DNA of 64,000 nt, from contig CAZYHS010000004.1 in NCBI GenBank assembly GCA_964647545.1, positions 1 through 64,000 of the forward strand, written 5' to 3'. The notes below the pieces were generated by a model that saw only the letters and a program-made list of their open reading frames with translations, did no database searches and was not told where the DNA came from. The position numbers were made by a program, and so were the translations under genes. Shown one piece after another: positions 50,554-58,831 of the stretch (position 1 is the first letter of the stretch; each line of letters begins with the position of its first letter). This DNA is from CAZYHS01 sp964647545. Lineage in GTDB: Bacteria; UBA10199; GCA-002796325; 1-14-0-20-49-13.

Positions 50554-53199
50554 ATGCGCACAAAATTCCTATCAATTATCAGCCGGCTGGTAACGACCCG
50601 TCCGTGGACGGTGATCTTTGTATCAATCGCTCTCGCGATCGTCTGCGCGGTTTCGTCCGCGTTCTTTTTGAAGATGAACACCGATCAAGACGACCTCACC
50701 AGTGAGAAGCTCGCCTACCATAAGCGTTATAAAGATTATCTTCGCGAATTCGGCGATACCGAATACATGTTTGTGGTCGTTGAAAATCACGATCTGCCGC
50801 GTGCAAAAGAATTCATCCGCTCACTTGCGACAAAGCTCGGACAAATTCCCGAAATAAAAGAAGTCACCTATCAAATTTCCAACCCAAAACTCGAAAAGAG
50901 CTTTCTGCTCTATCTGCCGAAAGACCAGCTGAACGTCCTTGGCGATTTCATGCCCAAGCTCGGCTCACTCGACAGCCTCGCCGGCGTTTTCACAATGATG
51001 AACGGCGAAGTCGCGGCGGTTTCAAAAGCAAAGGTCGATAAAGATCGCGAAGACCAGTTGAAAACCGGTTTCATATTTTTAGACAACCTGCTCGACGGAA
51101 TAATTTCGGCGGCGGAGGACGGCACATCGTACAAACCTTTTATGCAGCAGGCGTTCATCGGCGGAGAAAGGGCCTTCGACGAAGACGGCTTTCTCCTTAG
51201 CGAGAACGGCAAGCTCCTGTTCGTCATGATAATGCCGGAGAAGAACTACAAAACTCTCTCGGTCGTCGAGGAGCCGCTAAAAAAGATACGCGCGGCCATG
51301 GACGAAACCAGAAAAGATTTTCCGGAGGTCAAAGCAGGGCTCACCGGCAGGCCGGTCCTTGCAGCCGACGAAATGAAGGTCAGCGACACCGACATGACGC
51401 TTGCCACAATTGCCGCACTGCTGATTGTCACTTTAATTTTTATCGCCTATTTTAGAAGACCTGTAAGACCGGCGATGGCGGCGTTCGCTCTTGTGCTGGG
51501 CATTGTTCAAACTCTTGGAGCGGCGACTTTATTTATCGGGCATCTAAATATTTTATCGATCGTTTTCGCGGTTATTTTGATAGGCGCCGGAATCGAGTTC
51601 GGCCTGCAAATCGTTTCGCGCTATCGCGAAGAACTGGCGGCCTCGCACAACGTAACCCGCTCCATCGAAATAGCGATCACCCAGACCGGCAAAGGCAACA
51701 TTACCGCTGCAATAACGACCGCCGCGGCATTTTTTGCTTCCTGCTTCACCGACTTTCTCGCGCTTCAGGAGCTTGGCTTCATTGCCGGCGCCGGCATTCT
51801 GCTGTGCCTTCTCAACATGTTCACGGTCCTCCCCGCCATGATGTTCATTGCCGACCGCGGCAAGCGGCAGGATCGTCTTAACACCACGCTGAAAATCGAT
51901 CTTAAGGGGCTGCAATTTTTCTACCAAAGGGCGGGATTGGTCTTGCTGACGACTTTGGCAATTTCGATCGCCGCCATAGTCGGAGTTACGAAGGTCGGAT
52001 TCGACCACAATTTGCTTAATCTGCAGGCGAAAGGGCTTGAATCGGTCGAATACGAAATGAAGATCATAAACGAATCGTCGCAATCGACATGGTTTGCTCC
52101 CTTCATTGCTGCGAACGCAAAAGATTCGGAAGTGATAGCAAAAAAACTGCGGGGGCTTTCGACCGTCGGCAAAGTCGAGACGGTTTCAGAGGTCGTGCCG
52201 GACGATCAGGACGAAAAGATCGCGCTGGTAGCAAAACTTAGAGAGAGCGTTGGGGCCTCTTTGGTCAGGCCGAAAAAGAGCGGCTCGCTCAACTACGAAA
52301 ATTTGCGTCAGGAACTGAAGAAATTTTCGGCGAACGTCCGGCGGCTCGCGGAGCTCGCGCTTTCAAGCGGCGACGCGGAAGCCGTCGAAGCTCTGGAAGG
52401 CATCGCCAATAAGGCCGACAGCGCAGCACAGCTGGTCTCGGGTCACGAACATCGGGTAGGCCAGTACGAAGCGGCCTTCATGGAGGATCTGGCCAAACAG
52501 ATCAACATGCTAAAGAGCGGATTTTTCCCCGAGAAGATAACTCTAGACGATATGCCGCAAACGCTCAGAAACCGATACGTCAGCGCGGTCACCGGCCGCT
52601 ATCAGCTCTACGCCTATCCTAAGATCGACATTTGGGATCCCGTGATGATGGAAAATTTCATCTCTGAACTTAGATCGGTCGACCCGAACGTGACCGGAAC
52701 TCCGGTGGAAGTTTATGAATCTAGCAAACTGCTCGAAAAAAGCTTCAAGCAAGCGGCCCTCTTTTCGCTGGTCGCCATTCTTGTCGTGGTCTTCATCGAT
52801 TTCAAAAACGTAAAACTTGCTTTATTTGCGGTAACGCCGCTTGGGTTGGGTGTGCTGTGGCTTTTCGGACTTATGGGATTTGCCGGCATTAAATTCAACC
52901 TTGCGAATTTTTTCGGCATTCCGATCTTACTGGGGGTCGGCATCGATAACGCGGTGCAGATCGTCCATCGTTATGTAAAGGAACGCGAAATAAGCGGGCC
53001 GACGCTTTTCATGACCCGCTCGACCGGCGTCGCCGTACTTTTAACGTCGCTAACAACCTTCGCAAGTTTCGCCACAATGACATTTGCGAGGCATCAGGGA
53101 ATCGCAAGCCTCGGTATGATCATGTCGCTTGGCACACTCACTTGTTTTATCGGCTCAATGATTGTCCTCCCCTCCCTGCTTAAAAAATTCGGGAAGTGA
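50554..53199 (+). CDS. MMPL/RND-family exporter, HpnN-like
   Basis: 881 aa. It shows the RND layout: one membrane helix near residue 15-40, a periplasmic loop to ~280, five helices to ~430, another helix at ~460-480, a second periplasmic loop to ~720 and five helices to the end. The 'MNTDQDDLTSEKLAYHKRYKDYLREFGD' start of loop 1 and 'ILIGAGIEFGLQIVSRYREE' / 'ILLGVGIDNAVQIVHRYVKE' in the two helix bundles are typical of the HpnN-like MMPL group. HpnN moves hopanoids to the outer membrane in other bacteria. It is tightly linked to the aminotransferase gene upstream. Confidence 0.88.
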   Translation: MRTKFLSIISRLVTTRPWTVIFVSIALAIVCAVSSAFFLKMNTDQDDLTSEKLAYHKRYKDYLREFGDTEYMFVVVENHDLPRAKEFIRSLATKLGQIPEIKEVTYQISNPKLEKSFLLYLPKDQLNVLGDFMPKLGSLDSLAGVFTMMNGEVAAVSKAKVDKDREDQLKTGFIFLDNLLDGIISAAEDGTSYKPFMQQAFIGGERAFDEDGFLLSENGKLLFVMIMPEKNYKTLSVVEEPLKKIRAAMDETRKDFPEVKAGLTGRPVLAADEMKVSDTDMTLATIAALLIVTLIFIAYFRRPVRPAMAAFALVLGIVQTLGAATLFIGHLNILSIVFAVILIGAGIEFGLQIVSRYREELAASHNVTRSIEIAITQTGKGNITAAITTAAAFFASCFTDFLALQELGFIAGAGILLCLLNMFTVLPAMMFIADRGKRQDRLNTTLKIDLKGLQFFYQRAGLVLLTTLAISIAAIVGVTKVGFDHNLLNLQAKGLESVEYEMKIINESSQSTWFAPFIAANAKDSEVIAKKLRGLSTVGKVETVSEVVPDDQDEKIALVAKLRESVGASLVRPKKSGSLNYENLRQELKKFSANVRRLAELALSSGDAEAVEALEGIANKADSAAQLVSGHEHRVGQYEAAFMEDLAKQINMLKSGFFPEKITLDDMPQTLRNRYVSAVTGRYQLYAYPKIDIWDPVMMENFISELRSVDPNVTGTPVEVYESSKLLEKSFKQAALFSLVAILVVVFIDFKNVKLALFAVTPLGLGVLWLFGLMGFAGIKFNLANFFGIPILLGVGIDNAVQIVHRYVKEREISGPTLFMTRSTGVAVLLTSLTTFASFATMTFARHQGIASLGMIMSLGTLTCFIGSMIVLPSLLKKFGK

Positions 53200-53245
53200 C
53201 TCTTTTAGGTAACAAAATATAGCAGATAATTCTTTGTGATATTAA

Positions 53246-53341
53246 GCACTTAGCCTGTAAGGCCCATATTTTAAGCAACAAAACCGGTAAATTGCCGATA
53301 AATATTAAGAGGTTAAGTGCGCCTTACCCGAGAGGTTATAA
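53246..53341 (+). promoter_or_regulatory. Structured, pseudoknot-capable leader of the M3-like peptidase gene
   Basis: GCACTTA (53246-53252) is complementary to TAAGTGC (53314-53320), and GTAAGGC (53257-53263) to GCCTTAC (53321-53327). The two pairings cross, as in a pseudoknot. A small CGG/CCG hairpin lies between them. AGAGGTTA occurs twice (53309 and 53331), the second time as the likely ribosome site. No known riboswitch class fits. Confidence 0.4.
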
Positions 53342-55369
53342 ATGAAAATTACGACAGAAAAAAAAGAACTTCCAATAGTCAGCCCGAAACAAGTCGAAGA
53401 GTATATCGCCGAACTCGCTACGCGCGAAAAAAGCAGCTCGCAGCCTTTAAAAAGTCTGGCCGAGCTTAAAGAAGATGCGTTTCAAATTACGCACACGCTC
53501 ATCGAGGAGATCGACATAAACGGCGACGGCTTCACCGACAAGGTCGAAGCAAACAGCTACCGCGTGCAAAATCCTTCCGGTGCCGGCGAATACAAATGGA
53601 CGAACATAATCGCCGTAACGCTCGGCGGAGCAAATCATCCGGTCGTCAAAATCGACGCGACAAACGAACTGTTCGCCCCCGATACAAATTATCTTCTCGA
53701 CCTTTCGGCCGCGGTCGCACTTTTGGATTTTGATGGGGACGCCGCCGACAAAAGAGTTGCAGAAGCCGTTTTTTCGGTCGCCACTTTTTGTTCCAACGCG
53801 GTCAGCTACGGTAATTTTATCACCTACCTGAGCAAGGCGCACAACAGCAGAGCCAACGAGATCAACGAAAAGCTTCAAAAAGAAACTTATGCATCCATGT
53901 CGATCGCCGAGAGCTCTCTGGAACGCAGCGTAGGAGGTCTAACTGACACCTCACAAAAAAATATTTTTCTGAAAATCTTGGAGAAAATAAAGGCCGCATC
54001 ACAAACGACCGACGATCTGGCCATTCCGCTGGAAGTGGCAAGCAAAGCCTATTCTATGTGGTGGCTTGAAAATAAAAACTGGCGTTCTCAAGAAAGCAAA
54101 GACCTTGTGGAAGCCGGCCTCTTAGAAAAATTGCTGCACATCTGCCGCTTTTCATCGGCTCCGGCCGACGACGCAAACTTTCTTTTCGCGATGGCTTCAA
54201 GAATAGCCTACCAGAAAAAGAGCGGAGGTTTTTTTGACGGCTCTGAAAACGGTTTTATCGCAACCGCAAACAGAATCGCCGAAAAAGCCGGATATAAAAA
54301 CTATGCCGAGCTTCAGTTCGAAATTCGATACGGCATGAAGCCGCAGCAGTACATTCAAGCGGCGGAGCTTCTGCTTTCAAAGAACATGCTGCTACTTGAA
54401 GCGGCGATAGAGGAGATGCGCCGGCTGGTTCCGGAAGGCTACCAGATTTGGGACAACAATATTTGGGACATGTTCGATCTAAAAAAGAGAACCGCCCTGA
54501 AAAACATCGGGATTGAAAGCGTGCCCGACCTATCCTTTGACGAAGCAATGTTCGCGGTGAAAAATTATTATAAAGATCTTGGATTCGACCTCGATTCGCC
54601 GCCGTTCAAAGGAAACATCGTAATTGAACCATGGATAAGAGACGACAAGCCGGCGTCAGACAGCGAGCTGCCGATCGGCGACGGCTCCAAATGCGTTATC
54701 ACGCTTAACTACGAGCCGTCCGGAAGATTGGACATTGAATCTCTACAAACTCTTACTCACGAGATCGGACACGCGATACACAGCATTCTCGCGTCACAAA
54801 ACGCAATCGGAAGCGGGCTTCTCGGATTTAACGGCACAAAGGAAGAAATTACCGAAGGCGCAGCCATGATGCTTCAAACACCAGTTACCAGTAAGGCGTG
54901 GATGGACAAATATCTGGCCGGCTTCCCGACGTTCGCGCGCGAAGATGTGCGTGAAGTGATGGCCAAGGAGACAAAAGAATACAGCACATGGTGGCATAGC
55001 GTTACGATTGTAAGGGCTCTTTGGGAAATCGGGCTTTACGACGAGTCCAAGCCGATGGACGAGAGGATCGACGCGTGGAGAGAACTTAACGTGAAATATC
55101 TTGGCTACGACGATATCGGACTAAGCGCGGCGACCGCGACCTCATATTTAATGCTCGACTATCATCATCCGGTGAAAAAACCGCTCTTTTACTCGTCTTA
55201 CACCATCAGCCAAAGCATGAGAGAGCCGTTTGTGGATGCCATTATTACAGGCCTCAGCGGCGACACAGCTGCTCTAAGAGCGCAGTCGCAAAAACTCAAA
55301 AAACTTTTCGAAGCCGGAGCAAGGATTCAAAGCGTTGACGAGATGAAACGCCTCTTCGAGTTTGACTGA
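53342..55369 (+). CDS. M3-like zinc peptidase with an N-terminal EF-hand loop
   Basis: 675 aa, no signal peptide. The zinc site is H473-E-I-G-H477 with E505 ('KEEITEGAAM') 28 residues later, as in M3/M2 oligopeptidases. The C-terminal 'HHPVKKPLFYSSYTISQSMREPF' region would give the substrate Tyr/His. Near the N-terminus 'DINGDGFTDKVE' (from about residue 59) is a perfect 12-residue EF-hand calcium loop in a ~100-residue extra domain with 'DLSAAVALLDFDGDAADKR'. I know of no standard M3 enzyme with this domain. Likely a cytoplasmic oligopeptidase, perhaps calcium-responsive. It has a structured leader. Confidence 0.75.
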   Translation: MKITTEKKELPIVSPKQVEEYIAELATREKSSSQPLKSLAELKEDAFQITHTLIEEIDINGDGFTDKVEANSYRVQNPSGAGEYKWTNIIAVTLGGANHPVVKIDATNELFAPDTNYLLDLSAAVALLDFDGDAADKRVAEAVFSVATFCSNAVSYGNFITYLSKAHNSRANEINEKLQKETYASMSIAESSLERSVGGLTDTSQKNIFLKILEKIKAASQTTDDLAIPLEVASKAYSMWWLENKNWRSQESKDLVEAGLLEKLLHICRFSSAPADDANFLFAMASRIAYQKKSGGFFDGSENGFIATANRIAEKAGYKNYAELQFEIRYGMKPQQYIQAAELLLSKNMLLLEAAIEEMRRLVPEGYQIWDNNIWDMFDLKKRTALKNIGIESVPDLSFDEAMFAVKNYYKDLGFDLDSPPFKGNIVIEPWIRDDKPASDSELPIGDGSKCVITLNYEPSGRLDIESLQTLTHEIGHAIHSILASQNAIGSGLLGFNGTKEEITEGAAMMLQTPVTSKAWMDKYLAGFPTFAREDVREVMAKETKEYSTWWHSVTIVRALWEIGLYDESKPMDERIDAWRELNVKYLGYDDIGLSAATATSYLMLDYHHPVKKPLFYSSYTISQSMREPFVDAIITGLSGDTAALRAQSQKLKKLFEAGARIQSVDEMKRLFEFD

Positions 55370-55457
55370 TTTTCAAATCCCAAAAGCCGAAATTTGTACC
55401 GCACCAAGCTTTGTCACCACCGACACCAGCTCTGTCCCTTCCTTTTACTGGCCCTTC

Positions 55458-55486
55458 TTGACATGCAACTGGTTTTAGTGGATTAT
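55458..55486 (+). promoter_or_regulatory. Predicted promoter of tolQRAB
   Basis: TTGACA (55458-55463) and GATTAT (55481-55486) are 17 bp apart, 69 bp upstream of the tolQ start. Confidence 0.5.
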
Positions 55487-55554
55487 CCAATCCGCCTTTG
55501 GCGCATCACCGTCAAAAATTGGCTAACTAATTAAAAAGACTAAGGAGTTTTACC

Positions 55555-56265
55555 ATGTTAACACTACTTTCAGGCGCAGTTATGGACGCATCGGCCGCCG
55601 CGGTCGAAACCACCGACATCGCGGGGGGCGGGCACTCGATGTTCTATCTTTTCTGGCAGGCCGACATTGTTGTGAAGATAGCTCTGCTTTTACTCGTGGG
55701 CTTCTCGGTTATTTCGTGGGCCATCATCATCACAAAGTACCGTCAGTTGAAATCTTTCAGACAGCGCACTTACCATTTTCTCAACGCCTTCTGGCAGACA
55801 AAATCGCTCGACCAGATGACGGCGAAAGGCTCGTTCCGCAAAAGCCCCGTCTTCAATATTTTTAAGTCGGGCGTGGCCTCGATGAGAGACCCCGACAACG
55901 CGAAAAATCTCGCCTACATTAAACGCGACGTGCAGCGCACGACCGAAGAAGAAATAGAACAGCTCGAATATTACGTCCCATTCCTCGCGACAACGGCGAG
56001 CGTCGCTCCGTTTATCGGGTTGTTCGGAACCGTGTGGGGAATTTTAAACGCATTTTTAAAACTCGGTAAAGGCGGCTCGACTTCGATCGCCGTCATCGGC
56101 CCGCACATCGCCGAAGCCCTTATCGCAACGGCCATCGGTCTTGCGGCGGCCATTCCGGCGGTAATTTTCTACAATTTTTTCATCAATAAAATCAGGCTGC
56201 TCAGCCGGGATATTTTGCAGTTTTCGGACGACCTAAGCCACAGGATCGAAAAGGAATACTTCTAA
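55555..56265 (+). CDS. tolQ: TolQ/ExbB-type proton-channel protein
   Basis: 236 aa with three membrane segments (~30-55, ~140-165 and ~180-205). 'FLATTASVAPFIGLFGTVWGI' and 'IAEALIATAIGLAAAIPAVIFYNFF' are the MotA/TolQ/ExbB signatures. With TolR it forms the proton-driven motor for TolA in the inner membrane. The ribosome site AAGGAG precedes the ATG. TolR starts on the last base of its stop codon. Confidence 0.96.
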   Translation: MLTLLSGAVMDASAAAVETTDIAGGGHSMFYLFWQADIVVKIALLLLVGFSVISWAIIITKYRQLKSFRQRTYHFLNAFWQTKSLDQMTAKGSFRKSPVFNIFKSGVASMRDPDNAKNLAYIKRDVQRTTEEEIEQLEYYVPFLATTASVAPFIGLFGTVWGILNAFLKLGKGGSTSIAVIGPHIAEALIATAIGLAAAIPAVIFYNFFINKIRLLSRDILQFSDDLSHRIEKEYF

Positions 56266-56690
56266 TGAAACCCAACTCCGGACATCACAAACCGCTTTCG
56301 GAGATTAACGTCATTCCGTTTTGCGATATCTTGCTCGTCCTCCTGATTATTTTTATGATCACCGCCCCGCTAATGCAGCAGGGGCTCGACGTAAATCTCC
56401 CGCAGGCCGAAGCGCCGGCGATCTCCCGCGAAAAGACCGACGTAATCGTCACCATAAAACGCAACGGCGACATTTTCATTGGAGACGAGGCATCCCCCGT
56501 TCCGATGAACTTCCTCGAGAAGAAACTTAGCGACATCTACAAGAACAAAGAACGCAAAGATCTGTTCATTAAAGCCGACGGCGACATCCGCTACGGCGAG
56601 GTCGTTCAAGTTATGGCAATGGCGAAAAATGCCGGAATTTCACGCATCGGCATGGTGACTCAACCGCCAAAAGAAGAGGTTCGTAACTAA
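56265..56690 (+). CDS. tolR: TolR/ExbD-type protein
   Basis: 141 aa with one membrane segment that carries the essential Asp ('INVIPFCDILLVLLIIFMITAPLM', residues ~14-37, landmark). The periplasmic part includes 'VPMNFLEKKLSDIYK' and 'LFIKADGDIRYGEVVQVM'. It completes the TolQ-TolR motor. Its ATG overlaps the tolQ stop by 1 bp. Confidence 0.96.
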   Translation: MKPNSGHHKPLSEINVIPFCDILLVLLIIFMITAPLMQQGLDVNLPQAEAPAISREKTDVIVTIKRNGDIFIGDEASPVPMNFLEKKLSDIYKNKERKDLFIKADGDIRYGEVVQVMAMAKNAGISRIGMVTQPPKEEVRN

Positions 56691-56695
56691 CTCTC

Positions 56696-57472
56696 GTGTT
56701 TACTCGACAGGAAATCCCAAGCCTTAAAAGACCGATCTACTATTCTGTGATCGGCCATCTGATTTTTATTATCTTTTGCACGCTGGTCTCTCATTTCACG
56801 TGGCCGTTCAAACAGCGGCCGGTCGATCTTGTGTGGGTCGAACTTCCGCGCGGCACAAGCGAAGAGGTCGATACCGGCATGAAGCAAAGCGAAGGCTTGC
56901 CAAAAAGCACGATTCAGGAACAGAAGCAGCTTTTTAAATCACCGCCCCAGCCCGACGAAAAAGCCATGAAAGAGCCGGTGACAAAAGTTAAAAAGCAAAC
57001 TGAAAAGAAGGTCGAAAAGAAAAAACCCAAGGATAAAATAGATACCGCTCTGGCGAAGATCGACAAAATGTTAAAAACCAGAGACGTACGACCGGAAGCC
57101 GCCCAGATCGGGCAGAGCGGAGAGGGTTTCAAATACGGCACGGGTGACAAACCGGTGATAGTTCCGCGCGACGACGTCGAATATTTAAAATATCAGGCGA
57201 TAATTCGCATGAGGATCATCAACGAATGGATCGTCCCGCCAAAATATATCGAACAGCCGTCGTCAATCGCCCAGTATCCTTCGCTTATCGTCATGATAAA
57301 TGAAGAGGGCGAGGTAATTTCAACTCAATGGGAAACGCAATCCGGCGACAAGGCTTTGGACGCCTCTTGTCTGCGCGCAGTCTATCGCGCCGCGCCGTTC
57401 GACTCGCCGCCGGAGAGACTCAAATGGGAAGCCTACAACGAAGGATTCACGGTTTCGTGTAAGCCGAGGTAA
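56696..57472 (+). CDS. tolA: TolA-like energy transducer
   Basis: 258 aa, starting at GTG. One membrane segment lies at residues ~13-32. The middle (~75-125) is Lys/Glu/Pro-rich and charged ('KKQTEKKVEKKKPKDK'), a short version of the TolA spacer. The last ~90 residues form a TonB/TolA C-terminal domain ('YPSLIVMINEEGEVISTQWE', 'ALDASCLRAVYRAAPFDSPP'). The two cysteines there may form a disulfide. It links TolQR to outer-membrane partners. Spacing to tolR and tolB is 5 and 2 bp. Confidence 0.88.
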   Translation: MFTRQEIPSLKRPIYYSVIGHLIFIIFCTLVSHFTWPFKQRPVDLVWVELPRGTSEEVDTGMKQSEGLPKSTIQEQKQLFKSPPQPDEKAMKEPVTKVKKQTEKKVEKKKPKDKIDTALAKIDKMLKTRDVRPEAAQIGQSGEGFKYGTGDKPVIVPRDDVEYLKYQAIIRMRIINEWIVPPKYIEQPSSIAQYPSLIVMINEEGEVISTQWETQSGDKALDASCLRAVYRAAPFDSPPERLKWEAYNEGFTVSCKPR

Positions 57473-57474
57473 TT

Positions 57475-58767
57475 ATGAAAAAGATCGCATTGTTTTTAAT
57501 GTTCACGGCAATTATTTTTGCGGCGCAAACGGCGTCCGCAAGAATTTACATTCCGGTCGATCAGCCAAGCGACAAACCATTTCCAATCGCCGTCACAGAT
57601 TTTGTTAACGAGGGGGGCTCAGGAGGCGCGGCCGAAGATATCCCCGAGGTGATAAAGAACGATCTTACGCTCTCCGGATATTTTCAGCTCATTCCAAAAG
57701 AGGCATTTTTAGAAAAGGGAAACGGCTTCACGGCCGACAGCATCAACTTCGCGCAATGGACTTCGATCGAGGCAGGTGGAGTGGTCAAAGGCAGAGTCAA
57801 AAAAGAGGGTGACAAGTACACGGTACAAATAAAATTGTTCGATCCATATTCGGCGCAAATGCTCGTCGGCAAGCAGTATTCCGCGACCAAAAAAGATCTG
57901 CGTTCGGTAGCTCACCGTTTTTCGGACGAAATCATGTTAGCACTTACAGGCATGCGCGGCATTTTCAATACAAAGATCGCCTATTCGGCATCGACCGGAA
58001 GAGGGAGCAAGGCCATCTATGTGATGGACGTTGACGGAGAAAATAATCAGCGACTTACAAAGGACTCGTCGATTAATATCGGGCCGTCGTGGTCGCCGGA
58101 CGGCAGCAAGCTCACCTACGCCTCTTATAAAAAAGGTTCGCCCGAGATCTACGCCATGGACCTCGGCAGCGGAAACGTAAGACAGATAACCAGAAACGGT
58201 AACACAAACATTACGCCTGAATTTTCGGCCGACGGAAAATCTATCTACTTCGCGTCGTCGCTCGCTCATTCGACTGAGATTTTTTCGGCGCCGGCAAGCG
58301 GCGGAGGAAGGCTAAGACAGATCACCGACGTTGGCGGCATAAATCTCGCCCCGCGTTTTACTCCCGACGGGTCAACGATGGTTTACGGTTCTACCAGAGC
58401 CGGAAGACTGCATGTTTACAAAGGTTCTCCTGAAAGCGGCGCGGCTCAGCGTTTGACATTTGTCGGCACCCACAATGATTCGCCCGATATTTCGCCGGAC
58501 GGCACAAAAATCGTTTTCTGCGGACAGGATTCCGGCGCGTTCGACATCTTCATTATGAACAGCGACGGGACTAACATTCAACGTCTCACGGTAAACTCGG
58601 GCTCCAACGAACATCCGAGGTGGTCGCCGGACGGCCGCTACATAGTTTTTAGCTCGACTCGACCCGAAGGGGCCGGCATCTACATGATGAGAGCCGATGG
58701 AGCCAATCAGGTAAAAATCTCCAAAGGCGGCGGAGTTCTGCCCGACTGGAGCCCGTGGTTGAAATGA
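57475..58767 (+). CDS. tolB: Periplasmic TolB translocation protein
   Basis: 430 aa with a signal peptide (ends near 'QTASARI'). An N-terminal domain ('PFPIAVTDFVNEGG', 'VIKNDLTLSGYFQLIP') is followed by a six-blade propeller of repeated 'SPDGSKLTYASYKKG', 'SADGKSIYFASS', 'TPDGSTMVYGSTRAG', 'SPDGTKIVFCGQDSG' and 'SPDGRYIVFSSTRP'. It is the standard TolB layout. Pal, usually next to tolB, is absent here; the OmpA-like gene at 40041-41381 may act instead. A terminator follows. Confidence 0.97.
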   Translation: MKKIALFLMFTAIIFAAQTASARIYIPVDQPSDKPFPIAVTDFVNEGGSGGAAEDIPEVIKNDLTLSGYFQLIPKEAFLEKGNGFTADSINFAQWTSIEAGGVVKGRVKKEGDKYTVQIKLFDPYSAQMLVGKQYSATKKDLRSVAHRFSDEIMLALTGMRGIFNTKIAYSASTGRGSKAIYVMDVDGENNQRLTKDSSINIGPSWSPDGSKLTYASYKKGSPEIYAMDLGSGNVRQITRNGNTNITPEFSADGKSIYFASSLAHSTEIFSAPASGGGRLRQITDVGGINLAPRFTPDGSTMVYGSTRAGRLHVYKGSPESGAAQRLTFVGTHNDSPDISPDGTKIVFCGQDSGAFDIFIMNSDGTNIQRLTVNSGSNEHPRWSPDGRYIVFSSTRPEGAGIYMMRADGANQVKISKGGGVLPDWSPWLK

Positions 58768-58790
58768 TTTGAAGTCTAGATCGAAAAAAG

Positions 58791-58825
58791 AAAAGCCCTT
58801 CCTGAAAAGGAAGGGCTTTTTATTG
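58791..58825. terminator. Bidirectional intrinsic terminator between tolB and the kinase gene
   Basis: AAAAGCCCTTCC (58791-58802) pairs perfectly with GGAAGGGCTTTT (58809-58820) over a 6-nt loop. T or A tracts on both sides allow termination in both directions. Confidence 0.9.
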
Positions 58826-58831
58826 GTTTGT

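Noticed and set aside
49128..53199. Firm assignment as hpnO-hpnN hopanoid genes
   Set aside because: No squalene-hopene cyclase or other hpn gene is in the window, and related aminotransferases and RND exporters serve other substrates.
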